Shown piece after piece: positions 32,726 to 41,435 of a DNA stretch of 64,000 bases. Each line of letters begins with the position of its first letter. Position 1 is the stretch's first letter. The translations under genes were made by a program, and so were the position numbers. The notes beneath the pieces were generated by a model. It had not been told where the DNA came from. It was given only the letters and a program-made list of their open reading frames with translations, and ran no database searches. This DNA comes from Gammaproteobacteria bacterium (GTDB taxonomy: Bacteria; Pseudomonadota; Gammaproteobacteria; Steroidobacterales; Woeseiaceae). The stretch is taken from contig JAOTVR010000005.1 in assembly GCA_029863305.1 (NCBI GenBank), forward strand, positions 21,458-85,457, read 5' to 3'.

Positions 32726-34501
32726 TCAGGCGCTCGCCTGGGTGACCGTTCTTGCCATCCTTCTCGCGAAAAAATATATGCGTTGCAGCTTTTCCGCAAT
32801 GTCCATTTCGATTGTATAAGCTTCGATCCGATTCGGTTCGTTAAGGACCAATCGCTTCGCTTCATGGATAGCGGCCGAGTTCGCAATGCGCGCGATCTCT
32901 TTTTTCATGTCGGTCACCGATCTCGCCGCTTCCACGCTGTTTTCGGACACGGCCTGAATGGCGGCATCCACAGAGCGCGTGACGATTTCATGAAAACCGT
33001 TCAGAACCTTTTGAGTTGGCGTGCTCACCGATACCTGTTTTTCGATTCGGCGGCGGCCGAGTTCAACCAGGTTTGTCTCGATCACGTCGCCGATATTTTC
33101 AAGATCATTAACAGCATCCATGAGACGCAACAACTCCTCGGTCTGCTTCTCGGAAAGCTCCAGGCGGCTGATCTTGCCCAGATAGGTCACGATCTCGGCA
33201 TGCAGCGCGTCCACTCGCTCGTCAATCTGTTGTATTTCCTGCAGCGTCGCAGTATTGCCATGCAGGATCGCCGGCATGATTCTCGACAGCATCTCCTGCG
33301 CTTGTTCGCCCATGTGCCTGATTTCAAGGCGCGCATGATCGAGGGCGAGCGAAGGCGTCGCCAGCAAACCATCATCCAGGAATCTGGGCCTGATAATGGC
33401 CTCCTCGTCCAGTGGCCGGTCCGGTACCAGCCATTCCACGAAACGGGCAATCAGTGTCGTAAACCAGATGAAGATCAGGGTATTCGCGATATTGAAGACC
33501 GTGTGGGCGTTGGCGATCTGTCGGGGCGCCTCGGCGGCCAGCCGTTCGGTACCAACCAGTTCAGCATGAAGCGGGGAAATCGTTGTCACGAAAGCGGCCA
33601 GTTGATCGACGAAGCCCACCCACAGCAAGACGCCAGCAACGTTGAACAGGATATGTGTCGTAGCGGCACGGACTGCCTCTCGCGTCTTGCCGATGGCAGC
33701 AAGCAATGCAGTGACGCAAGTTCCGATGTTGGCACCAAAAGCCAGCGCAATGCCCGCCGGCAGGGAGATGAAACCCTGGCCTGCCATGACGATGACGATG
33801 GCTGTGGTGGCCGATGATGACTGGATCAGCGCGGTGAAAGCCGCCGCAACCAGTATGCCGATGAAGGGGTTCTCCATCGTTATCATCAGATCCAGAAATG
33901 GCTGAAAGCTGCGCAACGGCTGCATGGCATCGCTCATGACGCTCATGCCGAAAAACACGAGACCCAGGCCCATCAGGATCCCGCCATAGTGACGAATCAT
34001 TCCCTTCTTCGAGAAGAACAGGAAACTAAAGCCGACAGCAATCATCAGCAATGCCGTCTTGGTGACTTTGAAAGCGACGATCTGTGCGGTGATCGTGGTG
34101 CCGATGTTGGCTCCCATGATCACGCCAATGGACTGGGAGAATGACATCAACCCGGCGGTTGTGAAGCCGACAACCAGCACAGTTGTAACCGACGAGGACT
34201 GGATGACGGAAGTTACAATTGCGCCGGTTAATGCTCCGGTGAAACGACTGGACGTCAACTTGGTTAGAATCGTCCTCATTCGATCGCCTGCGACGGCTTT
34301 CAGGGACTCGGTCATCTGATCGATGCCGAACAGAAACAAGGCGAGTCCACCGAAGAGCTCCATCGCCATCTGACCGACTGCCATCGTCGACGAGTCGCTC
34401 GCGGCGAACGCTGCCGTACAGCACAGCAGCATCACCGTCATCATGGACATGCGCTTGAGTTCCGCGGCTTGGATCATCAGCCTAAGTGGCGACCAGGACA
34501 C
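32726..34501 (-). CDS. Na/Pi cotransporter family protein with PhoU-like domain
   Basis: A 591-residue membrane protein of the NptA/YjbB family. The two inverted Na-Pi repeats each carry the QSSS signature (SVIQSSSVTTVLVVGF near residue 100 and ALIQSSSATTAIVIVM near 245), with GANIGTTITAQIVAF and GANIGTCVTALLAAIGKTRE following. The C-terminal 220 residues form a helical PhoU-like domain (LDHARLEIRHMGEQAQEML, LMDAVNDLENIGDVIETN). Sodium-coupled phosphate transport or export is expected. The GTG at 34501 is 6 bp after the uspA stop, with GAGG close by; an ATG at 34450 is an alternative start. The gene is thus coupled to uspA. Confidence 0.9.
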   Translation of the reverse strand: MSWSPLRLMIQAAELKRMSMMTVMLLCCTAAFAASDSSTMAVGQMAMELFGGLALFLFGIDQMTESLKAVAGDRMRTILTKLTSSRFTGALTGAIVTSVIQSSSVTTVLVVGFTTAGLMSFSQSIGVIMGANIGTTITAQIVAFKVTKTALLMIAVGFSFLFFSKKGMIRHYGGILMGLGLVFFGMSVMSDAMQPLRSFQPFLDLMITMENPFIGILVAAAFTALIQSSSATTAIVIVMAGQGFISLPAGIALAFGANIGTCVTALLAAIGKTREAVRAATTHILFNVAGVLLWVGFVDQLAAFVTTISPLHAELVGTERLAAEAPRQIANAHTVFNIANTLIFIWFTTLIARFVEWLVPDRPLDEEAIIRPRFLDDGLLATPSLALDHARLEIRHMGEQAQEMLSRIMPAILHGNTATLQEIQQIDERVDALHAEIVTYLGKISRLELSEKQTEELLRLMDAVNDLENIGDVIETNLVELGRRRIEKQVSVSTPTQKVLNGFHEIVTRSVDAAIQAVSENSVEAARSVTDMKKEIARIANSAAIHEAKRLVLNEPNRIEAYTIEMDIAEKLQRIYFFARRMARTVTQASA

Positions 34502-34507
34502 TGCGCC

Positions 34508-35056
34508 TCACTCTTTCTTTTTTACTTTTTTGCTCTTGACGACAGTCACCGGCACAGGGCAAAGCTGCACGATCTGAGCGGCCTTGGACCCGATGAAGAG
34601 ATGTTGCATTCCTGTGCGCCCCTGGCTGCCGACAACTACCATCCAGGGATCCAGCTCCTCCACCACCTCCAGGATGCGAGTCACCGGGAGCCCAACGACC
34701 ATCAGCCGCTCTGCCTCTTGCAGGGCTTTGAGTTTCGGGTGAGCGGCACTCACGCGAACGATGAATTCGTCGAATGCTTCCGCGGCGGTGTCCTGGATTC
34801 GGCCAACACGCTTTTTCTTGATCAGCTTCGAGTAGTAGCCGGGCATCTCGCCCGGATCATGAACCACGTGCAGCACCATGACTGCAACCGACATGATGTC
34901 CGCCAGCTCGCACGCGTGGACCAGTGCGGCCTCGGAATGGAACGAAAAATCCACCGGTACGAGAATGACCCGGCCGCCGCCCTTGCTCCGGGCGGCGTGT
35001 GCGCGTTCAGATATTTCTTCGCTCGTTGTTGCGAGATGCACGCTTGGTGTGTTCAT
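34508..35056 (-). CDS. Universal stress protein (UspA family)
   Basis: A 182-residue protein with one Usp domain. RVILVPVDFSFHSEAALVHA opens the fold after a 28-residue N-terminal extension. The ATP-binding motif G-x2-G-x9-G-S is present in GSQGRTGMQHLFIGSKAAQ, followed by CPVPVTVVKS, so an ATP-binding type is likely. The tail is Lys-rich (KSKKVKKKE). It precedes the Na/Pi cotransporter gene by 6 bp, implying a common response, perhaps to phosphate or ion stress. Confidence 0.92.
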   Translation of the reverse strand: MNTPSVHLATTSEEISERAHAARSKGGGRVILVPVDFSFHSEAALVHACELADIMSVAVMVLHVVHDPGEMPGYYSKLIKKKRVGRIQDTAAEAFDEFIVRVSAAHPKLKALQEAERLMVVGLPVTRILEVVEELDPWMVVVGSQGRTGMQHLFIGSKAAQIVQLCPVPVTVVKSKKVKKKE

Positions 35057-35144
35057 GTAGCTGTCGCAGTGTCGCAGTCGTGTCAGGCCAACATCATAAC
35101 CCGGATCATTATTCCTCGGGCATCACCTGTGCGGACTCGATGTG

Positions 35145-35789
35145 TTACGCCTTGACACTGGCTTTCATAAAGGCCTTGATATACGGCTCCGCTTCGCTAA
35201 TTACGCGTTGTATTGACGGTCGCGAGGCCAGCCGATCCCAGTAGGCGCTGATGTTCTCATACTGATCGAACGGGGCGCTTCGCTGAGCGTAAAACAGGGC
35301 AGGCGTCGCAGCACAGTCGGACATGCTGAATTTCTCACCGTTTGCGTACGGCTGATCAGCCAGTTCCTGTTCCATAAGTCCGTACATGGTATCGATGCGA
35401 AACTTCGACGTATCGATGCGCTCCGGGTCGCGTTCAGACTCCGGTTTCATAGACTGGAATAACAGGGTGCTTACGGAGTCGTTCAGGTACAGATCGAACA
35501 TGCGGTCATTGAACCGAATCTTTCGCTGCTGCTCCGCATCACCGAAAATAAGTTTGGGCTCCGCGATTTCATCCAGATACTCGATGATAATGCTCGACTC
35601 CGGAATCAAGTGATCGTCATCGGCGACCAGCACGGGTACCTTGCCCAGCGGGTATACATCCCGGAATTGAGCCCGCTTCTCGGGATCCATAAGCTCTACG
35701 ACGTGCCGCTCGAATTCCAGTCCCTTCTCGTACATTGCGACCAGAGCTTTCTGACAATAGCTGGATATCGGATGGTAATAGAATTTCAT
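35145..35789 (-). CDS. Glutathione S-transferase family protein
   Basis: A complete 214-residue cytosolic GST. The N-terminal thioredoxin-like domain shows MKFYYHPISSYCQKALVAMY (Ser/Cys active-site region), the cis-Pro segment LGKVPVLVADD and the glutathione contact ESSIIIEYLDE. The C-terminal helical domain contains FSMSDCAATPALFYA, the N-capping box/hydrophobic staple region. GAGGAG lies 7 bases before the ATG. It is a separate paralogue of the truncated GST at the window start; the substrate is not predictable. Confidence 0.93.
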   Translation of the reverse strand: MKFYYHPISSYCQKALVAMYEKGLEFERHVVELMDPEKRAQFRDVYPLGKVPVLVADDDHLIPESSIIIEYLDEIAEPKLIFGDAEQQRKIRFNDRMFDLYLNDSVSTLLFQSMKPESERDPERIDTSKFRIDTMYGLMEQELADQPYANGEKFSMSDCAATPALFYAQRSAPFDQYENISAYWDRLASRPSIQRVISEAEPYIKAFMKASVKA

Positions 35790-35932
35790 TGCTCAACTCC
35801 TCAAGCGAATACGATTCGGTGTCAAGCTAACAATAAGTGAAATGGCAGCGCAGGGCGAGTTCGACTTTGATCGCGTCGAATCCTGCATGCTGATGTCTTT
35901 CAGCGCAGGCGCGACATGAGCACCGGCAAAAA

Positions 35933-37072
35933 TTACTTGCCGTGTATCACCAGGACCTCGTTGCTGATCAAGCCCTGAATCAGGAAGTTTTGCAGGTGAC
36001 GACGCACTGATGACGTCGCCTCCTGCCCTTTAGCCACCAGCAGCACATCCGTGGATGTGCGAACGTCATCGGCGAGAATCATGACGTCCGTCAAGCTGCC
36101 AATGGTAGTCAGCACGGGCGCTGCAGTCGCCGCATCGCCGAGCAAGGATTCGAGCGCCGCGAGTATGGCGGGATCGTAACATTGCTGTTGCTTCCTGAGT
36201 CGATGCAGCGCATCTGCACTGCTTGCGCCCGAAGACTCAAAAGCGTCGAAATCCAGGATCACTCTCATCAGTCTCGCACCCAGTGGGATATCCTCACCAC
36301 TCGGGCCGTCCGCCGGGTGGCCGGTGCCGTCGAAGTTACGCTCTTGATACCGAACCGATTCGGCGATGACATCCATTCTTGGAATGGCGGCCAGCAAATC
36401 AGCGCCCACTTTGGCGTGCGCGACGAACTCCTGCAGATCCTCGGCCGACAAATGAAATCCGCCCGCCTTCCGTTTGACGAGTTCCTCAGCCACGGTCACA
36501 CATCCCAATTGCGACAACAGCGCAATACTCTCGAGCTGCCAGATGTCCGCAAGCTTCATGGCGGTCGCAAGGCGATGCATGAGGTGCTTATGGCGCGTCG
36601 TACGGCCGAAGACTTCCGGATTTGTCAGTGACAGAATTTCTGCAAGCGCCTTGATGCTGCCGCGTAATGTGTTTTCCAGGAGGTCACGTTCCGCAACAAT
36701 CAGCATATGCCGGCGAATACCTTCCTTGACGGCCTCGCTAAGCGCAGTGTTTTCACACGGCTTGTTGAGGAATCGGAAAATATCGCCATGGTTCACCGCA
36801 TCTACAGCGGTTTCCTGATCGGCGTTTCCCGTCAGCATCATGCGAACTGTGTCTGGCCAAAGCTGTTTGACTCGAGACAGGAGTTCAACACCGTTCATGC
36901 CGGGCATGCGCATGTCCGAAACGATGACAGCGAAATTATGCTCTCCGTGCAGCAACTGCAGCGCCGCTTCGCCGCCTTCGGCAACATGGACGTCGAATTG
37001 CTTGCGGAGACCCCGTCGAATCGACTGCAGGACGTTGGGTTCGTCATCGACAAAGAGCACTTTTTCAGTCAT
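35933..37072 (-). CDS. Response regulator with degenerate HD-GYP output domain
   Basis: A 379-residue protein. Residues 1-120 are a receiver domain (VLFVDDEPNVLQSI, phospho-acceptor Asp in IVSDMRMPGMNG, Lys in FLNKPCE). The remainder resembles an HD-GYP domain in length and order: ALAEILSLTNPEVFGRTTRH, LLSQLGCVTVAEEL, HAKVGADLLAAIP and YQERNFDGTGHPADGPSGEDIPLGARLM. The catalytic HD of the H-D-x-G-K segment is replaced by the LGCVTV stretch, and GYP reads GHP. Cyclic-di-GMP hydrolysis is therefore unlikely; a binding or regulatory role fits better. The start overlaps the REC-HDOD gene by 8 bases. Confidence 0.87.
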   Translation of the reverse strand: MTEKVLFVDDEPNVLQSIRRGLRKQFDVHVAEGGEAALQLLHGEHNFAVIVSDMRMPGMNGVELLSRVKQLWPDTVRMMLTGNADQETAVDAVNHGDIFRFLNKPCENTALSEAVKEGIRRHMLIVAERDLLENTLRGSIKALAEILSLTNPEVFGRTTRHKHLMHRLATAMKLADIWQLESIALLSQLGCVTVAEELVKRKAGGFHLSAEDLQEFVAHAKVGADLLAAIPRMDVIAESVRYQERNFDGTGHPADGPSGEDIPLGARLMRVILDFDAFESSGASSADALHRLRKQQQCYDPAILAALESLLGDAATAAPVLTTIGSLTDVMILADDVRTSTDVLLVAKGQEATSSVRRHLQNFLIQGLISNEVLVIHGK

Positions 37073-38273
37073 CTGCCTTCACCTCACCGTCGACAGCAAG
37101 ATCCTGATACAGCCTCTGCCACGCATCCAGGCGATCAGCAACATGCAGGGTCTCAAGGTACTCGACATCCACACCCTGCGCGGCGCCGCTACCATCGCCC
37201 GTTACAATCGCCAGGGCGGCGTGCACGGCGGTCAACGGCGAAAACTCACTGCAGGAATAGGCGGACGGCGTGTGGTGGTAGGCAACTGCGGCAATTATCG
37301 GATCGGGCAGCCCCCAGAGGCCGACTAGATACGCCCCGACCTCCATGTGACTCTGACCGAACACGTCTCGCTCGACTTCCCAGTCGGACGCTCCGGGTCG
37401 CCGGGCGGCTTGCCACGCGTCAACAGTCTCGTTTGCCAAATTGCTGGCCAGCACGAACAAGCCGACATCCATCAGCATGCCTGCCATGAATGCGTAATCC
37501 CCTGTCAATTTGTCCTGCGTTTCCTGTATGGCAATCGCTTTGGCCAGTGCGCCAACCTGTGCGCTTCTCGACCAAATGGACTGCAAGTCCATCTTCTTGC
37601 TTATGTTTTCATCGAATTGAGAAAAGACACCAGACGTCAAAACCAGCGTTCGGATCACGTCGACACCCAACAGCATTGTCGCTTGAGCCGGCGTAGCAAC
37701 ATGCTGTGTCAGCCCGAAGAATGCAGAGTTGACGAGCTGCAGGATCTTCGCCGTCATTGCAACATCCGACTCGACAATTTCGCCGATTTTTTGCAGCGAG
37801 GCATCGTCGGACTGCAATTCCTCCATGATCCTCGCGTATTGTTCCGGCAGGCTGGGAATCGAAGACATTTCTTTTACGCGAGTCGCAAGTTCCTCATCCT
37901 CGAGCAACTCGCGCAGCATGCACGCCCGGCGCACTGTTTCGATGAGAACTCCGGCATCGCAGGGCTTTGCAAGGTATTGGTGGGCATTCTGGATGCAGCG
38001 ATAGATCATCTTTTGATCTGTCTGACCCGACAGGGCAATTCGGATCGCGCCGGGCAGCTTGTCTTTTACCGTCGACAGCAACTGCGCACCATCCATTCCC
38101 GGCATGCACATGTCGCTGACGATAACATCGCACGGCGTCACTTCAATTTTCGCAAGCGCCTCCGCGCCGCTGCCGACAAAGTCCATCTCCCAGTCGTTGC
38201 GCATGGAGCGCATCATGCGTCGAATGCCGCTCAGGATGTTCGGCTCGTCATCGACAAACAGCACACGCATCAT
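37065..38273 (-). CDS. Response regulator with HDOD output domain
   Basis: A 402-residue protein with a receiver domain (VLFVDDEPNILSGIRRMM, acceptor Asp in IVSDMCMPGMDG, Lys in YLAKPCD) and an HDOD domain from about 135 to 340, recognised by SIPSLPEQYARIMEELQSD, SDVAMTAKILQLVNSAFFGL and AFMAGMLMDVGLFVLASNL. HDOD proteins have the HD fold without full metal ligands and act in signalling, often with cyclic-di-GMP or motility systems. The start overlaps the histidine kinase stop by 4 bases. Together with the next gene this makes one kinase feeding two receivers. Confidence 0.92.
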   Translation of the reverse strand: MMRVLFVDDEPNILSGIRRMMRSMRNDWEMDFVGSGAEALAKIEVTPCDVIVSDMCMPGMDGAQLLSTVKDKLPGAIRIALSGQTDQKMIYRCIQNAHQYLAKPCDAGVLIETVRRACMLRELLEDEELATRVKEMSSIPSLPEQYARIMEELQSDDASLQKIGEIVESDVAMTAKILQLVNSAFFGLTQHVATPAQATMLLGVDVIRTLVLTSGVFSQFDENISKKMDLQSIWSRSAQVGALAKAIAIQETQDKLTGDYAFMAGMLMDVGLFVLASNLANETVDAWQAARRPGASDWEVERDVFGQSHMEVGAYLVGLWGLPDPIIAAVAYHHTPSAYSCSEFSPLTAVHAALAIVTGDGSGAAQGVDVEYLETLHVADRLDAWQRLYQDLAVDGEVKADD

Positions 38274-40258
38274 GCAACCACCTGCATCGCTTCCTCGACA
38301 TCAACTTCCAGCGGTAGCGAGATCACAAAAGTGGTGCCCTCTCCTTCAGTTGTCTCAAACCTCAGATCGCCCTTGTGTCCACTGACAATAGTCTTGTACG
38401 CCATTGTCAATCCCTGCCCGGTCCCCTTACCCACCTCCTTGGTCGTGAAGAACGGATCAAAAACGCGATCTCTGATGTGCTTCGGTATGCCGCCGCCGGT
38501 ATCCGTTATTCGAATCTCGGCAAAGTCTGGCGTGCAAGCGGTGCTGACGGCAATCGTGCCCTTGGCATCGGATCCATCTTCCAGGACATCGGCGATCGCA
38601 TGTGCCGCGTTCACGATCAGGTTCAGGACGACCTGGCTGATCTCCTGCGGCATGCAGGAAACGGCCGGCATATTCTCATCGAAATCGGTTCGGACCTCGG
38701 CGACATACTTCCACTCGTTCGACGCCACTGTGATCGTGCTCTGCACAGTCTTGTTGATGTCGACCAGCTCCTGGTTCTTGCCACCGGGGTGCGAGAATTC
38801 CTTCATTGCGCGGACGATATTCGTGATGTGCGTTATGCCCTCCAGCGACTGATCTATGGCCGCTGGCACTTCCTCGGCGAGGTATTCGGGATCCACTGCC
38901 TGGATCAAATCGCCCGCTTCCTGAATCAGTTCAGGCGTTAGTGTGTTGTCACGAGCCGCTGCGTGCAGTCGTTGAAATACGCTGATGAGATCAATGACCT
39001 CGACCATCGTTTCCTTGATGAAGCGCGTATTGTCCCCAACGTATTGCGCCGGCGTATTGATCTCATGCGCAATTCCAGCAGCCAGCTGTCCTATCGACTC
39101 GAGCTTTTGTGCCTGCATAAGCTGATCTTCGAGTGTCTTTCTTTGTGTGATGTCCGACACGATCGCCAGGGCAACGGGTCGATCAAGAATATTTGACAGC
39201 TGTAAATTAATTTCCACCGGATACGTTGAGCCGTCTGCGCGTCGGTGAACGGACTCATATACAACGAGTTTCCGGTGGCTTTCCGCAAGATCCATTAGCC
39301 GGTCGCAGAGCTGCTCCTCGGTGAGTTCCGGGGTGATATCTATCGGTGACATCTCTTTCAGTTCGTCGCGCCCGTAGCCAAGATGCTCACACGCACCCTT
39401 GTTCACATTGATTATGCGTAGCGTGGGAATATCGATGACAAACATTTCGTTGAGTGATTCATCGAGTAATTCGCTTAGCTGGGAAGCGTGCTTCTTCGCC
39501 TCCAGGCTGAGTGTGTGCTCGGCCGCGATGCGCACATCGAAAAATATTGTCAGGTGTGTAACGCCGAGTATGAGCAACGCTGCGAGCGCCAGCTCCATAG
39601 CCATCGATGGATTACTCACCGGCTGGCTTAGCAGATGGGCACTGTCCAACGGTTCGTAGCTGACTGCGGCCATGCCGGTGTAGTGCATCCCGCAGATCGC
39701 CAGTCCCATGGTCAACGCTGCGGCCAGTTTGAGCCGCGTTGGGTTTCTGGCACTCGATGTATTCTGCACCAGTGTAAAAATGATCCAGATTGCCGCCGTT
39801 GCCGCCACTACGGCGATGACTACCGAGATAGCCAGGATCGTCGGATCGTAGACCATCTTCGCTTCCATGCGCATGGCCGCCATCCCCGTGTAATGCATGG
39901 TAGCGATGCCGCCGCCCAGCAAGACGCCGCTAAGGCCGATCTTCATGAAGCTCGTTGTTTTTCGAGAGGCAACCCAGATGGCAAATGCCGAGGCGATGAT
40001 CCCGACAAGAAGTGAGAGCATTGTGATCGAAATATCGTACGTGTACGACATGCGCATTTCGAAAGCCAGCATGCCAACAAAATGCATGGTCCAGATGCCA
40101 ATACCCATCGAGACACTGCCCGCAGCCAGCCAGAACAGCGCAGCCTTACTACTGTGCCTCGCGACACGAGCTGACAATTCAAGCGCTGTATAAGAAGCGA
40201 TTACCGCGACCATAAAGGACACGGCAACCAGTGTGGGATTGTACGTTCCGGTCATCAT
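38270..40258 (-). CDS. MHYT-PAS sensor histidine kinase
   Basis: A 662-residue membrane kinase. The N-terminal seven-helix MHYT domain carries its three signature motifs, MHFVGM, MHYTGM and MHYTGM, proposed to bind copper and sense a diatomic gas. A PAS domain follows (about 265-380: LDESLNEMFVIDIPTLRI, DITQRKTLEDQLMQAQKL). The HisKA phospho-acceptor is in LAAGIAHEINTPAQYV, and the ATPase has NLIVNAAHAIAD, DTGGGIPKHI, FDPFFTTKEVGKGTGQGL. The long insert between HisKA helix and ATPase is usual for this kinase class. The downstream overlapping receivers are its likely partners. Confidence 0.95.
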   Translation of the reverse strand: MMTGTYNPTLVAVSFMVAVIASYTALELSARVARHSSKAALFWLAAGSVSMGIGIWTMHFVGMLAFEMRMSYTYDISITMLSLLVGIIASAFAIWVASRKTTSFMKIGLSGVLLGGGIATMHYTGMAAMRMEAKMVYDPTILAISVVIAVVAATAAIWIIFTLVQNTSSARNPTRLKLAAALTMGLAICGMHYTGMAAVSYEPLDSAHLLSQPVSNPSMAMELALAALLILGVTHLTIFFDVRIAAEHTLSLEAKKHASQLSELLDESLNEMFVIDIPTLRIINVNKGACEHLGYGRDELKEMSPIDITPELTEEQLCDRLMDLAESHRKLVVYESVHRRADGSTYPVEINLQLSNILDRPVALAIVSDITQRKTLEDQLMQAQKLESIGQLAAGIAHEINTPAQYVGDNTRFIKETMVEVIDLISVFQRLHAAARDNTLTPELIQEAGDLIQAVDPEYLAEEVPAAIDQSLEGITHITNIVRAMKEFSHPGGKNQELVDINKTVQSTITVASNEWKYVAEVRTDFDENMPAVSCMPQEISQVVLNLIVNAAHAIADVLEDGSDAKGTIAVSTACTPDFAEIRITDTGGGIPKHIRDRVFDPFFTTKEVGKGTGQGLTMAYKTIVSGHKGDLRFETTEGEGTTFVISLPLEVDVEEAMQVVA

Positions 40259-40490
40259 CTGGCAGCCTCACAATCAGATTCCGCGAACAACCGTTGCGAC
40301 ACTGACTATCAGGATCATTCGTAAAACACAGAACAAGCTGCGATGAGAGCAATCAACGGCTGGGGGGTTCTCTGTGTTCGGTTATCGGCCAAAATCAAGC
40401 GTTCTTGAGTCCTAAACGAACAAATGTCGAATTCGCGCTTGATGAGCTATGAGTGTCGGCCGCTAATCCTCTTGTTCGGCGAAGCCAGGG

Positions 40491-41432
40491 TCAGGACCCG
40501 GACCATGACTTCCACCAATTTCGGAAGCGTCGCCATTCGACCTCGACGTGGTCGCGCTGCGACTGGTCGAGCCTGTCGCCGCTGTTGATATGATGCTCGT
40601 ACTCCGGGTTGCCTTCCAGCACCATCAGGTACTTGTAGTAAAGAACGAGGTCCGGCCCCTCGTCGAACTTTGAAAGTACGGCAAGCGCCTGATCAAGCTC
40701 GTTGGCAAGTTGCAACGCCGCGGCATCTCCTTTCGCTGCCTGCAGGCTCAGATCGATCAGCCGCAGTACTTGATTGGGTAAAGCGTTTCCGACCCCTGTA
40801 ATCGCACCCTTCGCACCACAATGAACGAAACCGTGAACAACCTGCGTATCGACACCAACCATGAGTGTCAATTCGCTATTGTTGTTTGTAATATTTTCGG
40901 CGGCATAACTGAGGCCGGCGGCACCGCCAAACTCTTTAAACCCGACCAGGTTGGGATGCTCGTTTCTCAATTCGAAAAACAGATCCGCCTTTGTTTCAAA
41001 GCCGTAATACGGGCTGTTGTAGATAACGGCAGGCAGATTATCCGCCGCCTTAAGCACGGCTTTGAAGTGCATCCTTTGGGCGGGCAGCGACGTACTTCTG
41101 GACAGCACCCGAGGTATGACCATCAATCCGTCGGCGCCGCAGTCCCTCGCATGTTCCGCCAGCCGCACGGCCCGGGCGGTATTCTGAGCGCCGGTACCGA
41201 CAATGACAGGAACTCGCGCCTGAACGAGAGCTTCGACACCCGTCCTGCGCTGAGCGTCGCTGAGTAGTGGCCAATCGCCCATCGATCCACAATAGACGAC
41301 GGCCCGCATACCAACGTTGATCAGCTCTGAAGCCTTGGCAGCCAGGGCGTCGAAGTCGGGCTTTCCCGCGGCATCGCATGGCGTCATCAGTGCGGGTATA
41401 CAACCGGAAAAAACAGTCTGGCCGGATAGCAT
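40491..41432 (-). CDS. DapA/N-acetylneuraminate-lyase family enzyme
   Basis: A 313-residue class-I aldolase-fold enzyme. The Schiff-base Lys is in NLVGFKEFGG and the catalytic Tyr in PAVIYNSPYYG; the oxoacid-binding motif reads GSMGDW instead of GTTGE. The C-terminal GAKGAITGVGNALP is typical. Family members include dihydrodipicolinate synthase, pyrroline-4-hydroxy-2-carboxylate deaminase and various keto-acid lyases. As the last gene of a coupled operon with a peptidase and an enolase-superfamily enzyme close to hydroxyproline enzymes, a hydroxyproline- or amino-acid-derived keto acid is a likelier substrate than lysine biosynthesis. The gene starts 3 bp after the DPP-IV-like gene. Confidence 0.9.
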   Translation of the reverse strand: MLSGQTVFSGCIPALMTPCDAAGKPDFDALAAKASELINVGMRAVVYCGSMGDWPLLSDAQRRTGVEALVQARVPVIVGTGAQNTARAVRLAEHARDCGADGLMVIPRVLSRSTSLPAQRMHFKAVLKAADNLPAVIYNSPYYGFETKADLFFELRNEHPNLVGFKEFGGAAGLSYAAENITNNNSELTLMVGVDTQVVHGFVHCGAKGAITGVGNALPNQVLRLIDLSLQAAKGDAAALQLANELDQALAVLSKFDEGPDLVLYYKYLMVLEGNPEYEHHINSGDRLDQSQRDHVEVEWRRFRNWWKSWSGS

Positions 41433-41435
41433 GGT

